Assembly: GCA_026125445.1 (NCBI GenBank)
Contig: JAHCLE010000006.1
Coordinates: forward strand, 1 to 45,804
DNA: 45,804 bases
From: Burkholderiales bacterium
GTDB taxonomy: Bacteria > Pseudomonadota > Gammaproteobacteria > Burkholderiales > Usitatibacteraceae
Direction of reading: 5' to 3'
The notes under the pieces are model-generated. The model made no database searches. It was not told where the DNA came from and saw only the letters and a list, made by a program, of their open reading frames with translations. Of the stretch, positions 23,938 through 33,131 are shown piece by piece (the first letter of the stretch is position 1; each line of letters opens with the position of its first letter). Both the position numbers and the translations under genes were made by a program.

Positions 23938-23964
23938 AGCCCGGAATTATAGCGTTTCCGGGCT
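23938..23964 (-). terminator. Hairpin after the TonB-dependent receptor gene, with tRNA promoter -10 in its loop
   Basis: Perfect 9-bp stem AGCCCGGAA/TTCCGGGCT with a 9-base loop; outer bases (about 23929-23973) extend the pairing with one bulge. It lies 16 bases after the receptor stop codon and is followed by a short T run. The loop and first stem bases contain TATAAT (minus strand, 23951-23946), with TTGGCC 18 bases upstream: a likely promoter for tRNA-Phe, about 46 bases from the tRNA 5' end. Confidence 0.6.
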
Positions 23965-23979
23965 TCCCGGGCCAAGCAT

Positions 23980-26682
23980 CTATTTGAAGGAGTACGCGAG
24001 GCTCCCGTAGACGAAGCGGGCGCGGGGGTCGTAGTAGGAGGGATCGAAGCCGACCTGGAAGGAGTTGCCCTGGTTCGACTGCGGCGGGTCGGTGTCGAGC
24101 AGGTTCTTCACCCCCAGCGTGAGCGTGAGGTTGCGCCACCCCTTGTAGTTCGCCTGCAGGTCCCACAGGCTCATCGAGCTCACGCGGCGCAGGTTGCCCT
24201 CGCCGTCGGTCTGCACGTCCACGTAGCTCGACTGGTAGGTATTGCCCAGCGTGGCAGACCACGGGCCGGAATCCCAGGTGAGCGCCGCGTAGTGCTTCCA
24301 GCGCGGCACCACGCCCGTGATGACGGCACCGTACTGGTTGGACACGAACCCCGTGTAGCTGCCGTCGAGGTTCTGCACGTCGTAGCGGATGTAGTAGGTG
24401 CCCGAGACGTCCAGGCGCAGGCGCCCCCAGGAGGCCCTGCGCGTGCCGGTGTGGAACTCGACGTCCACGCCCTCGATGTGCACCGCGCCCAGGTTGATGT
24501 AGGTCTGGTCGATGTTGGTGATGCGGCCCGGCAGCCCGGGATAGGCGGGGTCGGGTGCGCCGCGCGTCACGAGATAGCCGTACTGGTCGAGGTCGCCCAG
24601 GATCGTGGCGTACGGGATGCCGTTGGTGATCGCGTCGTTGAGGCGGATCTTGAAGTAGTCCGCGCTGAAGGAGGTGCCGGCGACCGGCTCGAGGACGAAG
24701 CCCGCGCTCACGTTCTCGCTCGTCTCGGGCTGGAGCGCGGCGTTGCCGCCGAAGGTGATGGGGAACTGAGTCGAGCAGTCGAGCCCCGTGTCCTGGGTCA
24801 CCGGGCAGCGGATCGGGTCCGTCTGCCCCGTGGCCGTCACGCTGGAGATGTTGGGCGTGTAGAGCTGGTAGAGCGACGGGGCGAGGAAGCCCTGCCCATA
24901 GGAGGCCCGCATCAGCACCGACTTGTGCGGCTCCCAGCGCAGGCTCACCTTCGGGTTGTTGGTGCGGCCGAAGTCGCTGTAGTGGTCGCTTCGCAGCGCC
25001 ACGACCGCCTCGAGCCCCTTGGCGAGCGGGACGTTGGCCTCGGCGAACACGGCGAGGATGTCGCGCGAACCGTGCACGGGCAGGATGTTGCCGCCGAACC
25101 CGGAGAGGTCGCCGGTGGCGAGGACCGGCTCCGGAACCTGGTCCAGCGTCTCGCGCCGCAGCTCGGCGCCGAAGCCCACCGCCAGGGGCCCGGCGGGCAG
25201 CTTCGCGATCTCGCCCGACGCCCGAGCCTGCGCGCCGTAGCTCTTCGAGGTGCCGTTGAAGGTGTCGCCCACGTAGTTGGTGGCCTGCAGCTGCGCGACC
25301 ACCTCCGGCGTGTTGGGCGCGAAGAGGTTCACCGTCCCGCCGTTGAGCAGCGGCAGCAGCTGCGAGAGCAGGGGGAAGCCGCCGTTCAGGTGGTTCCTGG
25401 TCGTGCCCCGGCTGTAGAAGCCCGAGGCGTCCCAGTCGAAGTCGCGCCAGACGCCCTTCACCCCGAAGACCGCCTGGCCGTTCACGTTGGTGTCGGTCGA
25501 ATCGCGAAGCCCGTTCTCGACCGCCCGGTAGCGCACGTTGAGGACCTGCCCGCCCACGCCCGCGGCATCGGCGAGCGCGGTCGGGTAGAACGGGCTCGAC
25601 GGCCCGATGGTGACCGTGGACGGGATGTCGCCGTCGGGACCGTAGAAGAAGAGGTTCGAGACCGGCACCGCCTGGATCACGAAGCGGTTCACGTCGCGCG
25701 AGCCGAGCACCGTGGCGTAGGCCTGCGTGGTGCCGTCGATCTGGTAGCGCGCCGAGCCGAAGAAGTTCCACTTCTCGTTGTCGGGGATCATCTGCACGCC
25801 CGCGATCGAGGAAGGGTCGTAGTAGCAGCCCTCGAGGTCGGCGAAGTACGTGGTGGGCGAGCAGTTGTTCGGCGTGCCCGGCACGCCGATGCCCCCGGTG
25901 GTGATGCGGCCGGGGAAGGAGTTGCTGGATATCGCCACGAGCCCCAGCTCCGGGCGATAGGACGTGTTGGAGAAGGCGCGGTCGCGCTGGTCGAGGCTCT
26001 TCTGCTTGTCGTAGGACACCGAGACCACGACGTTGTAGCGGTCGCTCGACAGGTCGCCGAAGCCGGCGGTGCCGTTGGCGCGGATCTGCTCGCCGCCGCC
26101 GGCCCGCGTCGGACTTCCGAAGTAGGCCATCGCCTCGCCGCCGCGGTAGTCGGAGCGCATGATGAAGTTGATGACCCCGCCGATCGCGTCCGAGCCGTAC
26201 ACGGCGGAGGCGCCGTCCTTGAGCACCTCGACGCGCTCGATGGCGGCGAACGGGATGACCGAAAGGTTCACCCCCTGCACGCCCTGCACCTCGCCCGAGA
26301 AGCCGTCGATGCGCTTGCCGTTCACCAGGACGAGGGTGCGCCCGCCGCCCAGGCCCCGCAGCGAGGCGGTCTGCGCCGAGAACGTGGTCGCGCCGATCAC
26401 GTTGGCGAGCGAGACGTTGCCCAGGCTGTTGTTGGCGCTCACCAGGCTGAGCAGCTCCATCGGCGTGGTGGCGCCGGTGCGCTCGATGTCCTCGCGGGTG
26501 AACACCGTCACCGGGAGCGAGCTCTCGCCCTCGATGCGCTTGATGTTGGAGCCGGTGACCTCGATCTTCTCGACCTTCTGCGCCGCGTCCTGCGCGCCGG
26601 CCTGTCCGGCCGCGGCCGCCGCGAACGCCACTCCCAAGGCCCGCGCCACGGCGGCGGCCAGTGCCTTCTTTCCGTTCTTCAT
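23980..26682 (-). CDS. TonB-dependent outer-membrane receptor
   Basis: 900 residues from ATG 26682, with GGGAGCGAG upstream. Signal peptide (MKNGKKALAAAVARALGVAF, then a run of Ala, AQ). Then a TonB-box-like segment KVEKIEVTGSNIKR and a plug domain (PVTVFTREDIERTGATTPME, TASLRGLGGGRTLVLVNGKR, ERVEVLKDGASAVYGSDAIG). The 22-strand barrel ends with the aromatic terminus FVYGSLAYSFK. The group with GSNIKR and LVLVNGKR is common in Xanthomonadales and betaproteobacteria. The ligand is not predictable; no siderophore or vitamin B12 gene lies nearby. The nearest regulator is the OmpR-type gene just upstream on the same strand. Confidence 0.92.
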   Translation of the reverse strand: MKNGKKALAAAVARALGVAFAAAAAGQAGAQDAAQKVEKIEVTGSNIKRIEGESSLPVTVFTREDIERTGATTPMELLSLVSANNSLGNVSLANVIGATTFSAQTASLRGLGGGRTLVLVNGKRIDGFSGEVQGVQGVNLSVIPFAAIERVEVLKDGASAVYGSDAIGGVINFIMRSDYRGGEAMAYFGSPTRAGGGEQIRANGTAGFGDLSSDRYNVVVSVSYDKQKSLDQRDRAFSNTSYRPELGLVAISSNSFPGRITTGGIGVPGTPNNCSPTTYFADLEGCYYDPSSIAGVQMIPDNEKWNFFGSARYQIDGTTQAYATVLGSRDVNRFVIQAVPVSNLFFYGPDGDIPSTVTIGPSSPFYPTALADAAGVGGQVLNVRYRAVENGLRDSTDTNVNGQAVFGVKGVWRDFDWDASGFYSRGTTRNHLNGGFPLLSQLLPLLNGGTVNLFAPNTPEVVAQLQATNYVGDTFNGTSKSYGAQARASGEIAKLPAGPLAVGFGAELRRETLDQVPEPVLATGDLSGFGGNILPVHGSRDILAVFAEANVPLAKGLEAVVALRSDHYSDFGRTNNPKVSLRWEPHKSVLMRASYGQGFLAPSLYQLYTPNISSVTATGQTDPIRCPVTQDTGLDCSTQFPITFGGNAALQPETSENVSAGFVLEPVAGTSFSADYFKIRLNDAITNGIPYATILGDLDQYGYLVTRGAPDPAYPGLPGRITNIDQTYINLGAVHIEGVDVEFHTGTRRASWGRLRLDVSGTYYIRYDVQNLDGSYTGFVSNQYGAVITGVVPRWKHYAALTWDSGPWSATLGNTYQSSYVDVQTDGEGNLRRVSSMSLWDLQANYKGWRNLTLTLGVKNLLDTDPPQSNQGNSFQVGFDPSYYDPRARFVYGSLAYSFK

Positions 26683-26737
26683 GTCTCGCTCCCAGTGAGG
26701 TGGAACCGCTACCCACCGGGCGGACGCATCGCGGCCA

Positions 26738-26766
26738 TTTATAGCGAACACGCGCTGCGAACACAA
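26738..26766 (-). promoter_or_regulatory. Predicted sigma-70 promoter of the TonB-dependent receptor
   Basis: Minus strand TTGTGT (26766-26761), exactly 17 bases, then TATAAA (26743-26738). The expected transcription start near 26731 leaves a leader of about 50 bases before ATG 26682. Confidence 0.6.
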
Positions 26767-26777
26767 TCGCGCCCGGG

Positions 26778-26797
26778 GGCGCGGCGCGCCTTTTTTT
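26778..26797 (+). terminator. Terminator-like hairpin facing plus strand
   Basis: GGCGC-GGC-GCGCC followed by seven T. It would stop plus-strand transcription, but no plus-strand gene ends here. It lies between two minus-strand genes, so it may limit antisense transcription of the regulator gene, or be incidental in this GC-rich stretch. Confidence 0.35.
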
Positions 26798-26856
26798 GTT
26801 GCGGCCTGTTCGCGCGGGACGCCCTGTCCCGCGTCCGCAACGTCCCGTCCCGCGCC

Positions 26857-27606
26857 TCAGGCCGGCGAGGCGTCGAGCAGGTAGCCGCGGCCGTGGATGC
26901 TGCGGATGCGGCGCGGGCGGCCGTCGAGCTGCACGAGCTTGCGGCGCAGCCGCGATATGCACGCGTCGACCGTGCGGTCGCGGATCGCGTCGGGCGCGCC
27001 GCGGCACATCGCCTCGCGCAGCCGCGCGCGGCTCACGATCGCGCCGGCCTCGCGGGCGAGGAGCCACGCGCAATCGAACTCGTGCGGGGTGAGCTCGATG
27101 CGCCGGTCTCCCGCGCGGGCCGCCAGCGCCCGGCGCTCGAGGACGAGGTCGCCGGCACGCACCGAGCCGGGCTCGCCTTCCGCCGCGCCGCCGGCCGGCG
27201 CCCGCCGCAGGAGGGCCCTCACCTGCGCCCAGAGCAGGCGCTCGGGCACGTCGCGGGGCAGGCACGCGTCGGCCCCGAGCTCGAGGCAGAGCACCTGCTC
27301 GACCTCGTCGTCCGTGGCGGCGAGCACCACCACCGGGGCGGTTCCGCCCCCGGCGCGCAGCCGCCGGCAGAACTCCGTCGCGGCGAGGCCCGGCGCGTCG
27401 GACTCGATCACGACGAGGCTCGCCTCCATCGCGCCGGCGCGGCCCAGCGCCGCGTCGCCGCGCTCCTGCCGCACCAGGGCGAGGGGCTGGCGCGAGAGGT
27501 AGTCGCCGACGCGGCGCGCGCGCCGCGCGTCATCGCCCACCACCAGCACGCGCGGCCGCGCCTCGCCGGCGTCGCGGAGATGGGCCGGAATGTCGAGAGG
27601 ATTCAT
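26857..27606 (-). CDS. OmpR/PhoB-type response regulator with degenerate receiver domain
   Basis: 249 residues from ATG 27606 (AAAGGA upstream). The C-terminal winged helix is standard: IELTPHEFDCAWLLAREAGA, VDACISRLRRKL, and IRSIHGRGYLLD. The N-terminal receiver (about 18-130) aligns well but lacks key residues: the phospho-acceptor Asp is Glu68 (VVIESDAPG), the acidic pocket reads GDD (24-26), and the conserved Lys near the end is Arg118 (LPRDV). It is probably not switched by ordinary phosphorylation; Glu may mimic the active form. No histidine kinase lies nearby. The adjacent receptor gene and the divergent LytTR gene are possible targets. Confidence 0.85.
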   Translation of the reverse strand: MNPLDIPAHLRDAGEARPRVLVVGDDARRARRVGDYLSRQPLALVRQERGDAALGRAGAMEASLVVIESDAPGLAATEFCRRLRAGGGTAPVVVLAATDDEVEQVLCLELGADACLPRDVPERLLWAQVRALLRRAPAGGAAEGEPGSVRAGDLVLERRALAARAGDRRIELTPHEFDCAWLLAREAGAIVSRARLREAMCRGAPDAIRDRTVDACISRLRRKLVQLDGRPRRIRSIHGRGYLLDASPA

Positions 27607-27907
27607 GCCCGTCCTTTCTGCGGTGTCGCCGGCCCCCGGAGCCCGCCGATGCGTCTCGCCCGTGTGGGTAACCAGGAAAAGAACACGGGCCCGGGTGCCG
27701 ACGGGGCGAATGCTGGCCGCCGCCGCCGGCCGCGCGCCGGAAATGTGACGAGCTGTTCGCGTTCCGGGAGAAACGCGCGCGATCGCGAGACGAAAGCGGC
27801 GCGGGAACCGATGCGATCGCAACGGCGCGCCGCCGCACGCGACACAAGGCGCACGTTCGTAACATCTCGCAACCCACGCGCAACGGCCGCCCCAGCATGA
27901 TCCGGCC
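27607..27907. other. Intergenic region between divergent regulator genes
   Basis: 301 bases between the OmpR-type gene and the LytTR gene. I see no convincing sigma-70 promoter pair, no ORF, no tRNA and no clear terminator. Both regulators must be transcribed from here, so it is the place to look for their operators. Confidence 0.5.
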
Positions 27908-28300
27908 ATGGACGCTTACGCCCCCGCCATCGGAATCGTCGCGGGAGCGCCGCACCGGGAGCCCAGGAGGATGAAGCGACTGGCGTTGAAGGCAGGCTCC
28001 CGGACGGTGCTCGTGGACCTGGCCGCCATCGACTGGGTCGAGGCGGCCGGCAACTACCTCGTCTTCCACGTCGGTCGCGAGCGCTACACGGTGCGAAGCA
28101 CGATGCAGGAGATGGAGTCGCGCCTTGCGGAGGTGAGCATCGTGCGCATCCACCGCTCGACCTTCGTGAACATCGAGCGCGTGAAGTCGATCGAGCCCAT
28201 CCACGCCGGGGACCAGGCGGTCACGCTGGACGACGGCGTCGAGCTGGTGCTCTCGCGCACGTACCGCGACCGCGTGTACGCGCTGCTGTTCCCGGAGTGA
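27908..28300 (+). CDS. LytTR-domain DNA-binding protein
   Basis: 130 residues from ATG 27908; ATG 27971 is an alternative that would give 109 residues, almost exactly the domain, but AGGAGG there touches the start codon. The sequence is a single LytTR domain: RTVLVDLAAIDWVEAAGNYL, RYTVRSTMQEMESRL, IVRIHRSTFVNIERVKSIEP, and LVLSRTYRDRVYALL. There is no receiver or membrane part. Such stand-alone proteins bind direct-repeat sites. It is divergent from the OmpR-type regulator and ends three bases before the convergent nuoN gene. Targets are unknown. Confidence 0.88.
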   Translation: MDAYAPAIGIVAGAPHREPRRMKRLALKAGSRTVLVDLAAIDWVEAAGNYLVFHVGRERYTVRSTMQEMESRLAEVSIVRIHRSTFVNIERVKSIEPIHAGDQAVTLDDGVELVLSRTYRDRVYALLFPE

Positions 28301-28303
28301 GGC

Positions 28304-29689
28304 CTAGAGCCGCGCGAGGAACGTGCCCGGCAGCACGGCGATGAGGATGGAGCCCGCGAGGCAGATGAGGCTCGCGCCCATGGCGACCCCGCGCGAGGGC
28401 GCGTGCCCGCCGGACACGGCTTCCGGCGTCATGAACATGTACTGGATGACGCGCAGGTAGAAGTAGATCCCGAGGTAGCTGCCCACCAGGCCCAGCACCG
28501 CGTAGGTCGTGTAGCCGGCCGCCATCACGTTCTTGAAGATGAGGAACTTGCCCACGAAGCCCGGGAAGGGCGGGATGCCCGCGAGCGAGAGCATTGCCAT
28601 GCCGATGAGCAGCGCCGCGAACGGGTGGGTGCGGAACAGGCCCTTCAGGTTCTCCAGCCTGTCGCGCTCGACGTCCTCGGGGTGCGAGGGCAGCGCCGTG
28701 AAGGCGAGGATGTTCATGACGCCGTAGGTGGCGAGGTAGAAGACCACCGCCTGGAAGCGCCCGGGACCGTCGCCCAGGAAGGCGAAGAAGAGGTAGCCGG
28801 CGTGCGCGATCGAGGAGTAGGCGATCATGCGGCGCAGCCCCGCCTGGCGCATCGCCGCGATGTTGCCCCAGACGATGGACACGAGCGGGAGGATCGCGAG
28901 CAGTCCCGCGAGGGGCTCGGCCACGGGGGCCTTGCCGAAGACGCGCGCGGCCGCCACCAGCACGCCCGCCTTCACCAGCACGGCCATGTAGGCGGTCGAG
29001 GGAACGCTCGCGGCCTCGTAGGCGTCCGGCGCCCAGCCGTGGAAGGGAACGATCGCGGCCTTGAGGAAGAACGCCGAGACGACCATCACGACGGCGGTGC
29101 CGGCCAGCAGCCGCGGGGAGCCCAGGGCGAGCGCGAAGCTCTCGAGCGCGAGCGACCCGGTGGAGCCGTACATGAGGGATGCGCCCATGAGGAACGAGGC
29201 GCTCGCGGTGCCGGAAAGCACCAGGTACTTCAGCGCCGCTTCCGCGCTCTCGGGGCGGCGGAAGCCCATCAGCACCAGCACGTACACCGGGATCGACATG
29301 AGCTCGATGCCCAGGAAGAGCGTGAGGAAGCTCTCCGCCGAGGCGAGCAGGCACACGCCGTAGAGCGAGGAGAGCACGAGCGGGTAGAACTCGCCCTTGC
29401 CGAAGTCGTCCTTGGAGGCGAGGAGCACCGGCACCGCGAGCGCCAGCACGATCGCCTTGGTGAAGGAGGCCGGCGGCGCGAGGTCGAACTGTCCCGGGAA
29501 GGGCGCGCCGGTCCAGCCGGTGAATCCCAGCCAGGCGGCCGCGGCGGACGCCGCCGCCACGAACACCACGGCGATCGGCAGGGCCGCCTTCGCCTTGTCG
29601 GAGGCGATCTCGAGGATGAGGAGCGTCACGATGCCGGCGAGCAGCAGGTGCTCGGGGGCCATCGCGATGGATACGGCGGTGAAGTTCAT
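28304..29689 (-). CDS. nuoN: NADH-quinone oxidoreductase subunit N
   Basis: 461 residues from ATG 29689, overlapping the nuoM stop (ATGA). Antiporter-like membrane subunit of complex I, one of three that pump protons. About 14 transmembrane helices are readable; key features include the glutamate in FLGIELMSIPVYVLV, the lysine region FFLKAAIVPFHGWAPDAYEA, and KAGVLVAAARVF with the central lysine. It is the last gene of the operon and faces the LytTR gene. No terminator is visible in the three-base gap. Confidence 0.95.
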   Translation of the reverse strand: MNFTAVSIAMAPEHLLLAGIVTLLILEIASDKAKAALPIAVVFVAAASAAAAWLGFTGWTGAPFPGQFDLAPPASFTKAIVLALAVPVLLASKDDFGKGEFYPLVLSSLYGVCLLASAESFLTLFLGIELMSIPVYVLVLMGFRRPESAEAALKYLVLSGTASASFLMGASLMYGSTGSLALESFALALGSPRLLAGTAVVMVVSAFFLKAAIVPFHGWAPDAYEAASVPSTAYMAVLVKAGVLVAAARVFGKAPVAEPLAGLLAILPLVSIVWGNIAAMRQAGLRRMIAYSSIAHAGYLFFAFLGDGPGRFQAVVFYLATYGVMNILAFTALPSHPEDVERDRLENLKGLFRTHPFAALLIGMAMLSLAGIPPFPGFVGKFLIFKNVMAAGYTTYAVLGLVGSYLGIYFYLRVIQYMFMTPEAVSGGHAPSRGVAMGASLICLAGSILIAVLPGTFLARL

Positions 29690-31251
29690 CGTGCCGCCTC
29701 CGCCGGGAGCGTCCCGGTCAGCTTCGTCGCCGCGGGGGTGCGCGGTGCGGCGACCAGTTCCTGGTACTCGCGCGCGGCGAGCTCGGTGCGCTTCATGGCC
29801 GAGTCGGGGAAGAGGCCGAGCCAGAACACCGCCGCCACGAGGATCACGAGGATCGACTTCTCGCGCAGGTTGAGGTCCGCCACCGGGCCGTGCGGCACGC
29901 GCTCGGCGCCGAAGAGGAAGCGCTGCGCGAACCACAGCATGTAGAGCGCGCCCAGCACCACGCCCGTGACCGCCACGCCCGCCACCCACACGGGGATCGT
30001 CACGGCGGCCGGCTTCCAGGCGGCGTTGAAGGCGCCCAGCAGCACGAGGAACTCGCCCGTGAAGCCGCTGGTCGTGGGCAGGCCCACGGAAGCGAGCGTG
30101 AGGATGAGGAAGAAGACGGAGTACACGGGCAGCACCTTGGCGAGGCCCCCGTAGGCCGCGAGCTCGCGGGTGTGGCAGCGCTCGTAGATCATCCCGACCA
30201 TGAGGAAGAGCCCGCCGGCCACCAGGCCGTGGCTCACCATCTGCATGATGGCGCCCTGGATGCCCAGGAGGTCCAGGCTCACCAGCCCCAGCATCACGTA
30301 GCCCAGGTGGCTGATCGAGGAGTAGGCGATGATCTTCTTGATGTCGGTCTGCACCAGCGCGAGGCAGGCGCCGTAGACGATCGAGAGCACCGAGAGCATC
30401 GCGAGCATCGGCGCGGCCAGGCGCGTGGCGTCCGGGAAGAGCGGGAAGCCCAGCTTCATGAAGCCGTACGTGCCCATCTTGAGCAGCACCCCGGCCAGGA
30501 TCACGGAGCCCGCGGTGGGCGCCTCCACGTGCGCGTCCGGCAGCCACGTGTGGAAGGGCACCATCGGCACCTTGATCGCGAAGGACAGCGCGAAGGCCGC
30601 GAGCAGCCACTTCTGCGTCTCCAGCGGCAGCCTCGCCTTGTAGAGGTCGGCGAAGGCGAAGGAGGTGATGCCGGCCGTGCTCCACAGCGACCACACGAGG
30701 TAGATCACCGCCGCCAGCATCAGGATGCTGCCGAAGGCCGTGTAGAGGAAGAACTTGATCGTCGCGTAGATGCGCCGCTCTCCGCCCCAGATGCCGATGA
30801 TGAGGAACATCGGGATCAGCATCGCTTCCCAGAAGAGGTAGAAGAGGAAGAGATCCTGCGCGACGAACGTCCCCAGCATCGCGAACTGGATGAGGAAGAC
30901 CATCGCGTAGAAGAGCTTCACCTCCTTCGTGACCGCGCTGAAGGCGCCGGCCGTGACCAGCGGCCCGAGGAAGGTGGTGAGGATCACCAGCAGGATGTTG
31001 TAGCCGTCCAGGCCGATGATGTAGCTCACGCCCCAGGCCGGGATCCACGGCAGCCGCGTGGCGGCCTGCAGTCCGGGCGCGGCCGGATCGAAGTGGGCGT
31101 AGAGGACGAGAGAGAGCAGGAACTGGACGACCATCACGGCGAGCGTGAACGCGCGCACGGCGCCGTCGCGCCCCGCGGGGATGGCCGCGATGGCGAGCAT
31201 GCCCGCGAGCGGCAGGTAGAGGACCAGCGAGAGGACCGTTGCGTCAGCCAT
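29686..31251 (-). CDS. nuoM: NADH-quinone oxidoreductase subunit M
   Basis: 521 residues from ATG 31251, overlapping nuoL by 8 bases. Antiporter-like proton-pumping subunit. Features: FLFYLFWEAMLIPMFLIIGI with the conserved Glu, IKVPMVPFHTWLPDAHVEAP with Lys, His and the amphipathic helix, and LVQTDIKKIIAYSSISHLGY. The length is typical. Nothing is missing that I can see. Confidence 0.96.
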   Translation of the reverse strand: MADATVLSLVLYLPLAGMLAIAAIPAGRDGAVRAFTLAVMVVQFLLSLVLYAHFDPAAPGLQAATRLPWIPAWGVSYIIGLDGYNILLVILTTFLGPLVTAGAFSAVTKEVKLFYAMVFLIQFAMLGTFVAQDLFLFYLFWEAMLIPMFLIIGIWGGERRIYATIKFFLYTAFGSILMLAAVIYLVWSLWSTAGITSFAFADLYKARLPLETQKWLLAAFALSFAIKVPMVPFHTWLPDAHVEAPTAGSVILAGVLLKMGTYGFMKLGFPLFPDATRLAAPMLAMLSVLSIVYGACLALVQTDIKKIIAYSSISHLGYVMLGLVSLDLLGIQGAIMQMVSHGLVAGGLFLMVGMIYERCHTRELAAYGGLAKVLPVYSVFFLILTLASVGLPTTSGFTGEFLVLLGAFNAAWKPAAVTIPVWVAGVAVTGVVLGALYMLWFAQRFLFGAERVPHGPVADLNLREKSILVILVAAVFWLGLFPDSAMKRTELAAREYQELVAAPRTPAATKLTGTLPAEAAR

Positions 31252-33121
31252 TGCGCCACATCCAGACGAGGCTCGCCACCATGCCGACGAGGACCATGAA
31301 CGCGTACTTGTGCAGGCTTCCCGTCTGCACGCGGGAGAGACGGCCGGCCGTCCGCTGCGCGACGGAGGCGAGCCCGTTCAGCGTGCCGTCGATGAGCAGG
31401 CGGTCGCCGAGCTTGAGGAACACCGCCTCCGAGACCCACAGCAGCGGACGGTTGATGAACCGGTCGTAGAGCTCGTCCACGTAGTACTTGTTGTTGAGCA
31501 CGCGGTAGGCGCCGGCGAACGACGCCTTCACCTTCGCCGCGCGGGCGGCGTCACCTCCGAAGAAATAGGCAGCGCCCACGAGGCCGGCCAAGGCGATGGC
31601 GATCGAGCCGCCGACCACGAAGTAGTGGAACGCGTCCATGCCGGGCCGCACGGCCGGGAGCGCCACCAGGGGCTCGAGGAAGTGCGGGATGGACAGGAAC
31701 CCGCCCACGGCCGAGAGGATGGCCAGGATCACGAGCACGCCCGTCATCGACGGCGGCGACTCGTGGATGTGGTGCTCGACCTCCTTGATCATGCGGGGCT
31801 TGCCGAAGAACGTGAGCCACAGCAGGCGGAACATGTAGAAGGCGGTGAGCAGCGCCGTGAAGGCCATCACGCCCAGGAGCAGCCACGAGCCGCCGCGCCC
31901 GCTCGCGAGCGCGTACCAGAGGATCTCGTCCTTGGAGAAGAAGCCCGAGAGCGGCGGGATGCCGGCGATGGCCGCGGTGGCGAGCGCGAAGGTGAAGAAG
32001 GTGACGGGGATCTTCTTCGCGAGCCCGCCCATCTTCTTGATGTCCTGCTCGCCCGACATGGCGTGGATGACGCTGCCGGCGCCGAGGAAGAGGCAGGCCT
32101 TGAAGAACGCGTGCGTGTAGACGTGGAAGACCGCCACGCCGTAGGCGCCCACGCCCAGGGCCACGAACATGAACCCGAGCTGCGAGACCGTGGAGTAGGC
32201 GAGCACCTTCTTGATGTCGTCCTGGGCGAGCGCGATGGTCGCCGCCATGAGGGCGGTGAGCGCGCCCACGGCGGCGATGACCGTCGAGGCCTCGGGCGCG
32301 TTGAGGTAGATGCCCGACATGCGCGCCACCAGGTACACGCCCGCCGTCACCATCGTGGCCGCGTGGATGAGGGCGGAGACGGGCGTCGGGCCCGCCATGG
32401 CGTCGGGCAGCCAGACGTAGAGCGGGATCTGCGCCGACTTGCCCGTGGCGCCGATGAAAAGGAGGATTCCCACGAGGCTCGCCGACACCGCGGGCGCCGC
32501 CCCGCTCGTGAACGCCTTGTTGATGTGCGGCATGTCCAGCGTGCCCACGGCCGAGTAGATCACGAACATCCCCAGCAGGAAGCCCGCGTCGCCGATGCGG
32601 TTCACGATGAAGGCCTTCTTGCCGGCGGCGGCCTTCTCCATGTCCCCGAACCAGAAGCCGATGAGGAGGTAGGAGGCGAGCCCCACGCCCTCCCAGCCCA
32701 CGAAGAGCACCAGCAACGACTTGCCCAGCACCAGCAGCAGCATGAAGAAGAGGAAGAGGTTCAGGTACGCGAAGTAGCGCGCGTAGCTCTTGTCCTCGTG
32801 CATGTAGCCGGTGGAGTAGACGTGGATGAGCGTGCCCACGCCGGTCACGATGAGCGCCATCACCGCGGTGAGGCGGTCGAACCAGAAGGCGATCTCGAAG
32901 CTGTCCTGGCCGACCATCGTCCAGACGTAGGCCGTCTCGGCGATCGGCGCCCAGCCGGCGCCCTTCAGGTCCAGGAAGCACTTGACCGCCGCCGCGAAGG
33001 CGATGGCCGGCAGGCCGCAGCCCACGGCGGAGACGAAGCCCTTGCCCAGGCGGTTGCCCAGGAGGCCGTTCACGACGAAGCCCAGCAGCGGCAGGACGAC
33101 GATGAGGGTGAGCAGTCCCAT
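31244..33121 (-). CDS. nuoL: NADH-quinone oxidoreductase subunit L
   Basis: 625 residues from ATG 33121, ten bases after nuoK. The distal proton-pumping subunit with the long lateral helix at the C-terminus. Features: LLVLFVGWEGVGLASYLLIG with the conserved Glu, SAQIPLYVWLPDAMAGPTPV, LIHAATMVTAGVYLVARM and AQDDIKKVLAYSTVSQLGFM. The C-terminal part (NNKYYVDELYDRFI and the last helix SLVWMWRNG) is complete. The length is standard. Confidence 0.96.
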   Translation of the reverse strand: MGLLTLIVVLPLLGFVVNGLLGNRLGKGFVSAVGCGLPAIAFAAAVKCFLDLKGAGWAPIAETAYVWTMVGQDSFEIAFWFDRLTAVMALIVTGVGTLIHVYSTGYMHEDKSYARYFAYLNLFLFFMLLLVLGKSLLVLFVGWEGVGLASYLLIGFWFGDMEKAAAGKKAFIVNRIGDAGFLLGMFVIYSAVGTLDMPHINKAFTSGAAPAVSASLVGILLFIGATGKSAQIPLYVWLPDAMAGPTPVSALIHAATMVTAGVYLVARMSGIYLNAPEASTVIAAVGALTALMAATIALAQDDIKKVLAYSTVSQLGFMFVALGVGAYGVAVFHVYTHAFFKACLFLGAGSVIHAMSGEQDIKKMGGLAKKIPVTFFTFALATAAIAGIPPLSGFFSKDEILWYALASGRGGSWLLLGVMAFTALLTAFYMFRLLWLTFFGKPRMIKEVEHHIHESPPSMTGVLVILAILSAVGGFLSIPHFLEPLVALPAVRPGMDAFHYFVVGGSIAIALAGLVGAAYFFGGDAARAAKVKASFAGAYRVLNNKYYVDELYDRFINRPLLWVSEAVFLKLGDRLLIDGTLNGLASVAQRTAGRLSRVQTGSLHKYAFMVLVGMVASLVWMWRNG

Positions 33122-33131
33122 GGCGCGCGTC

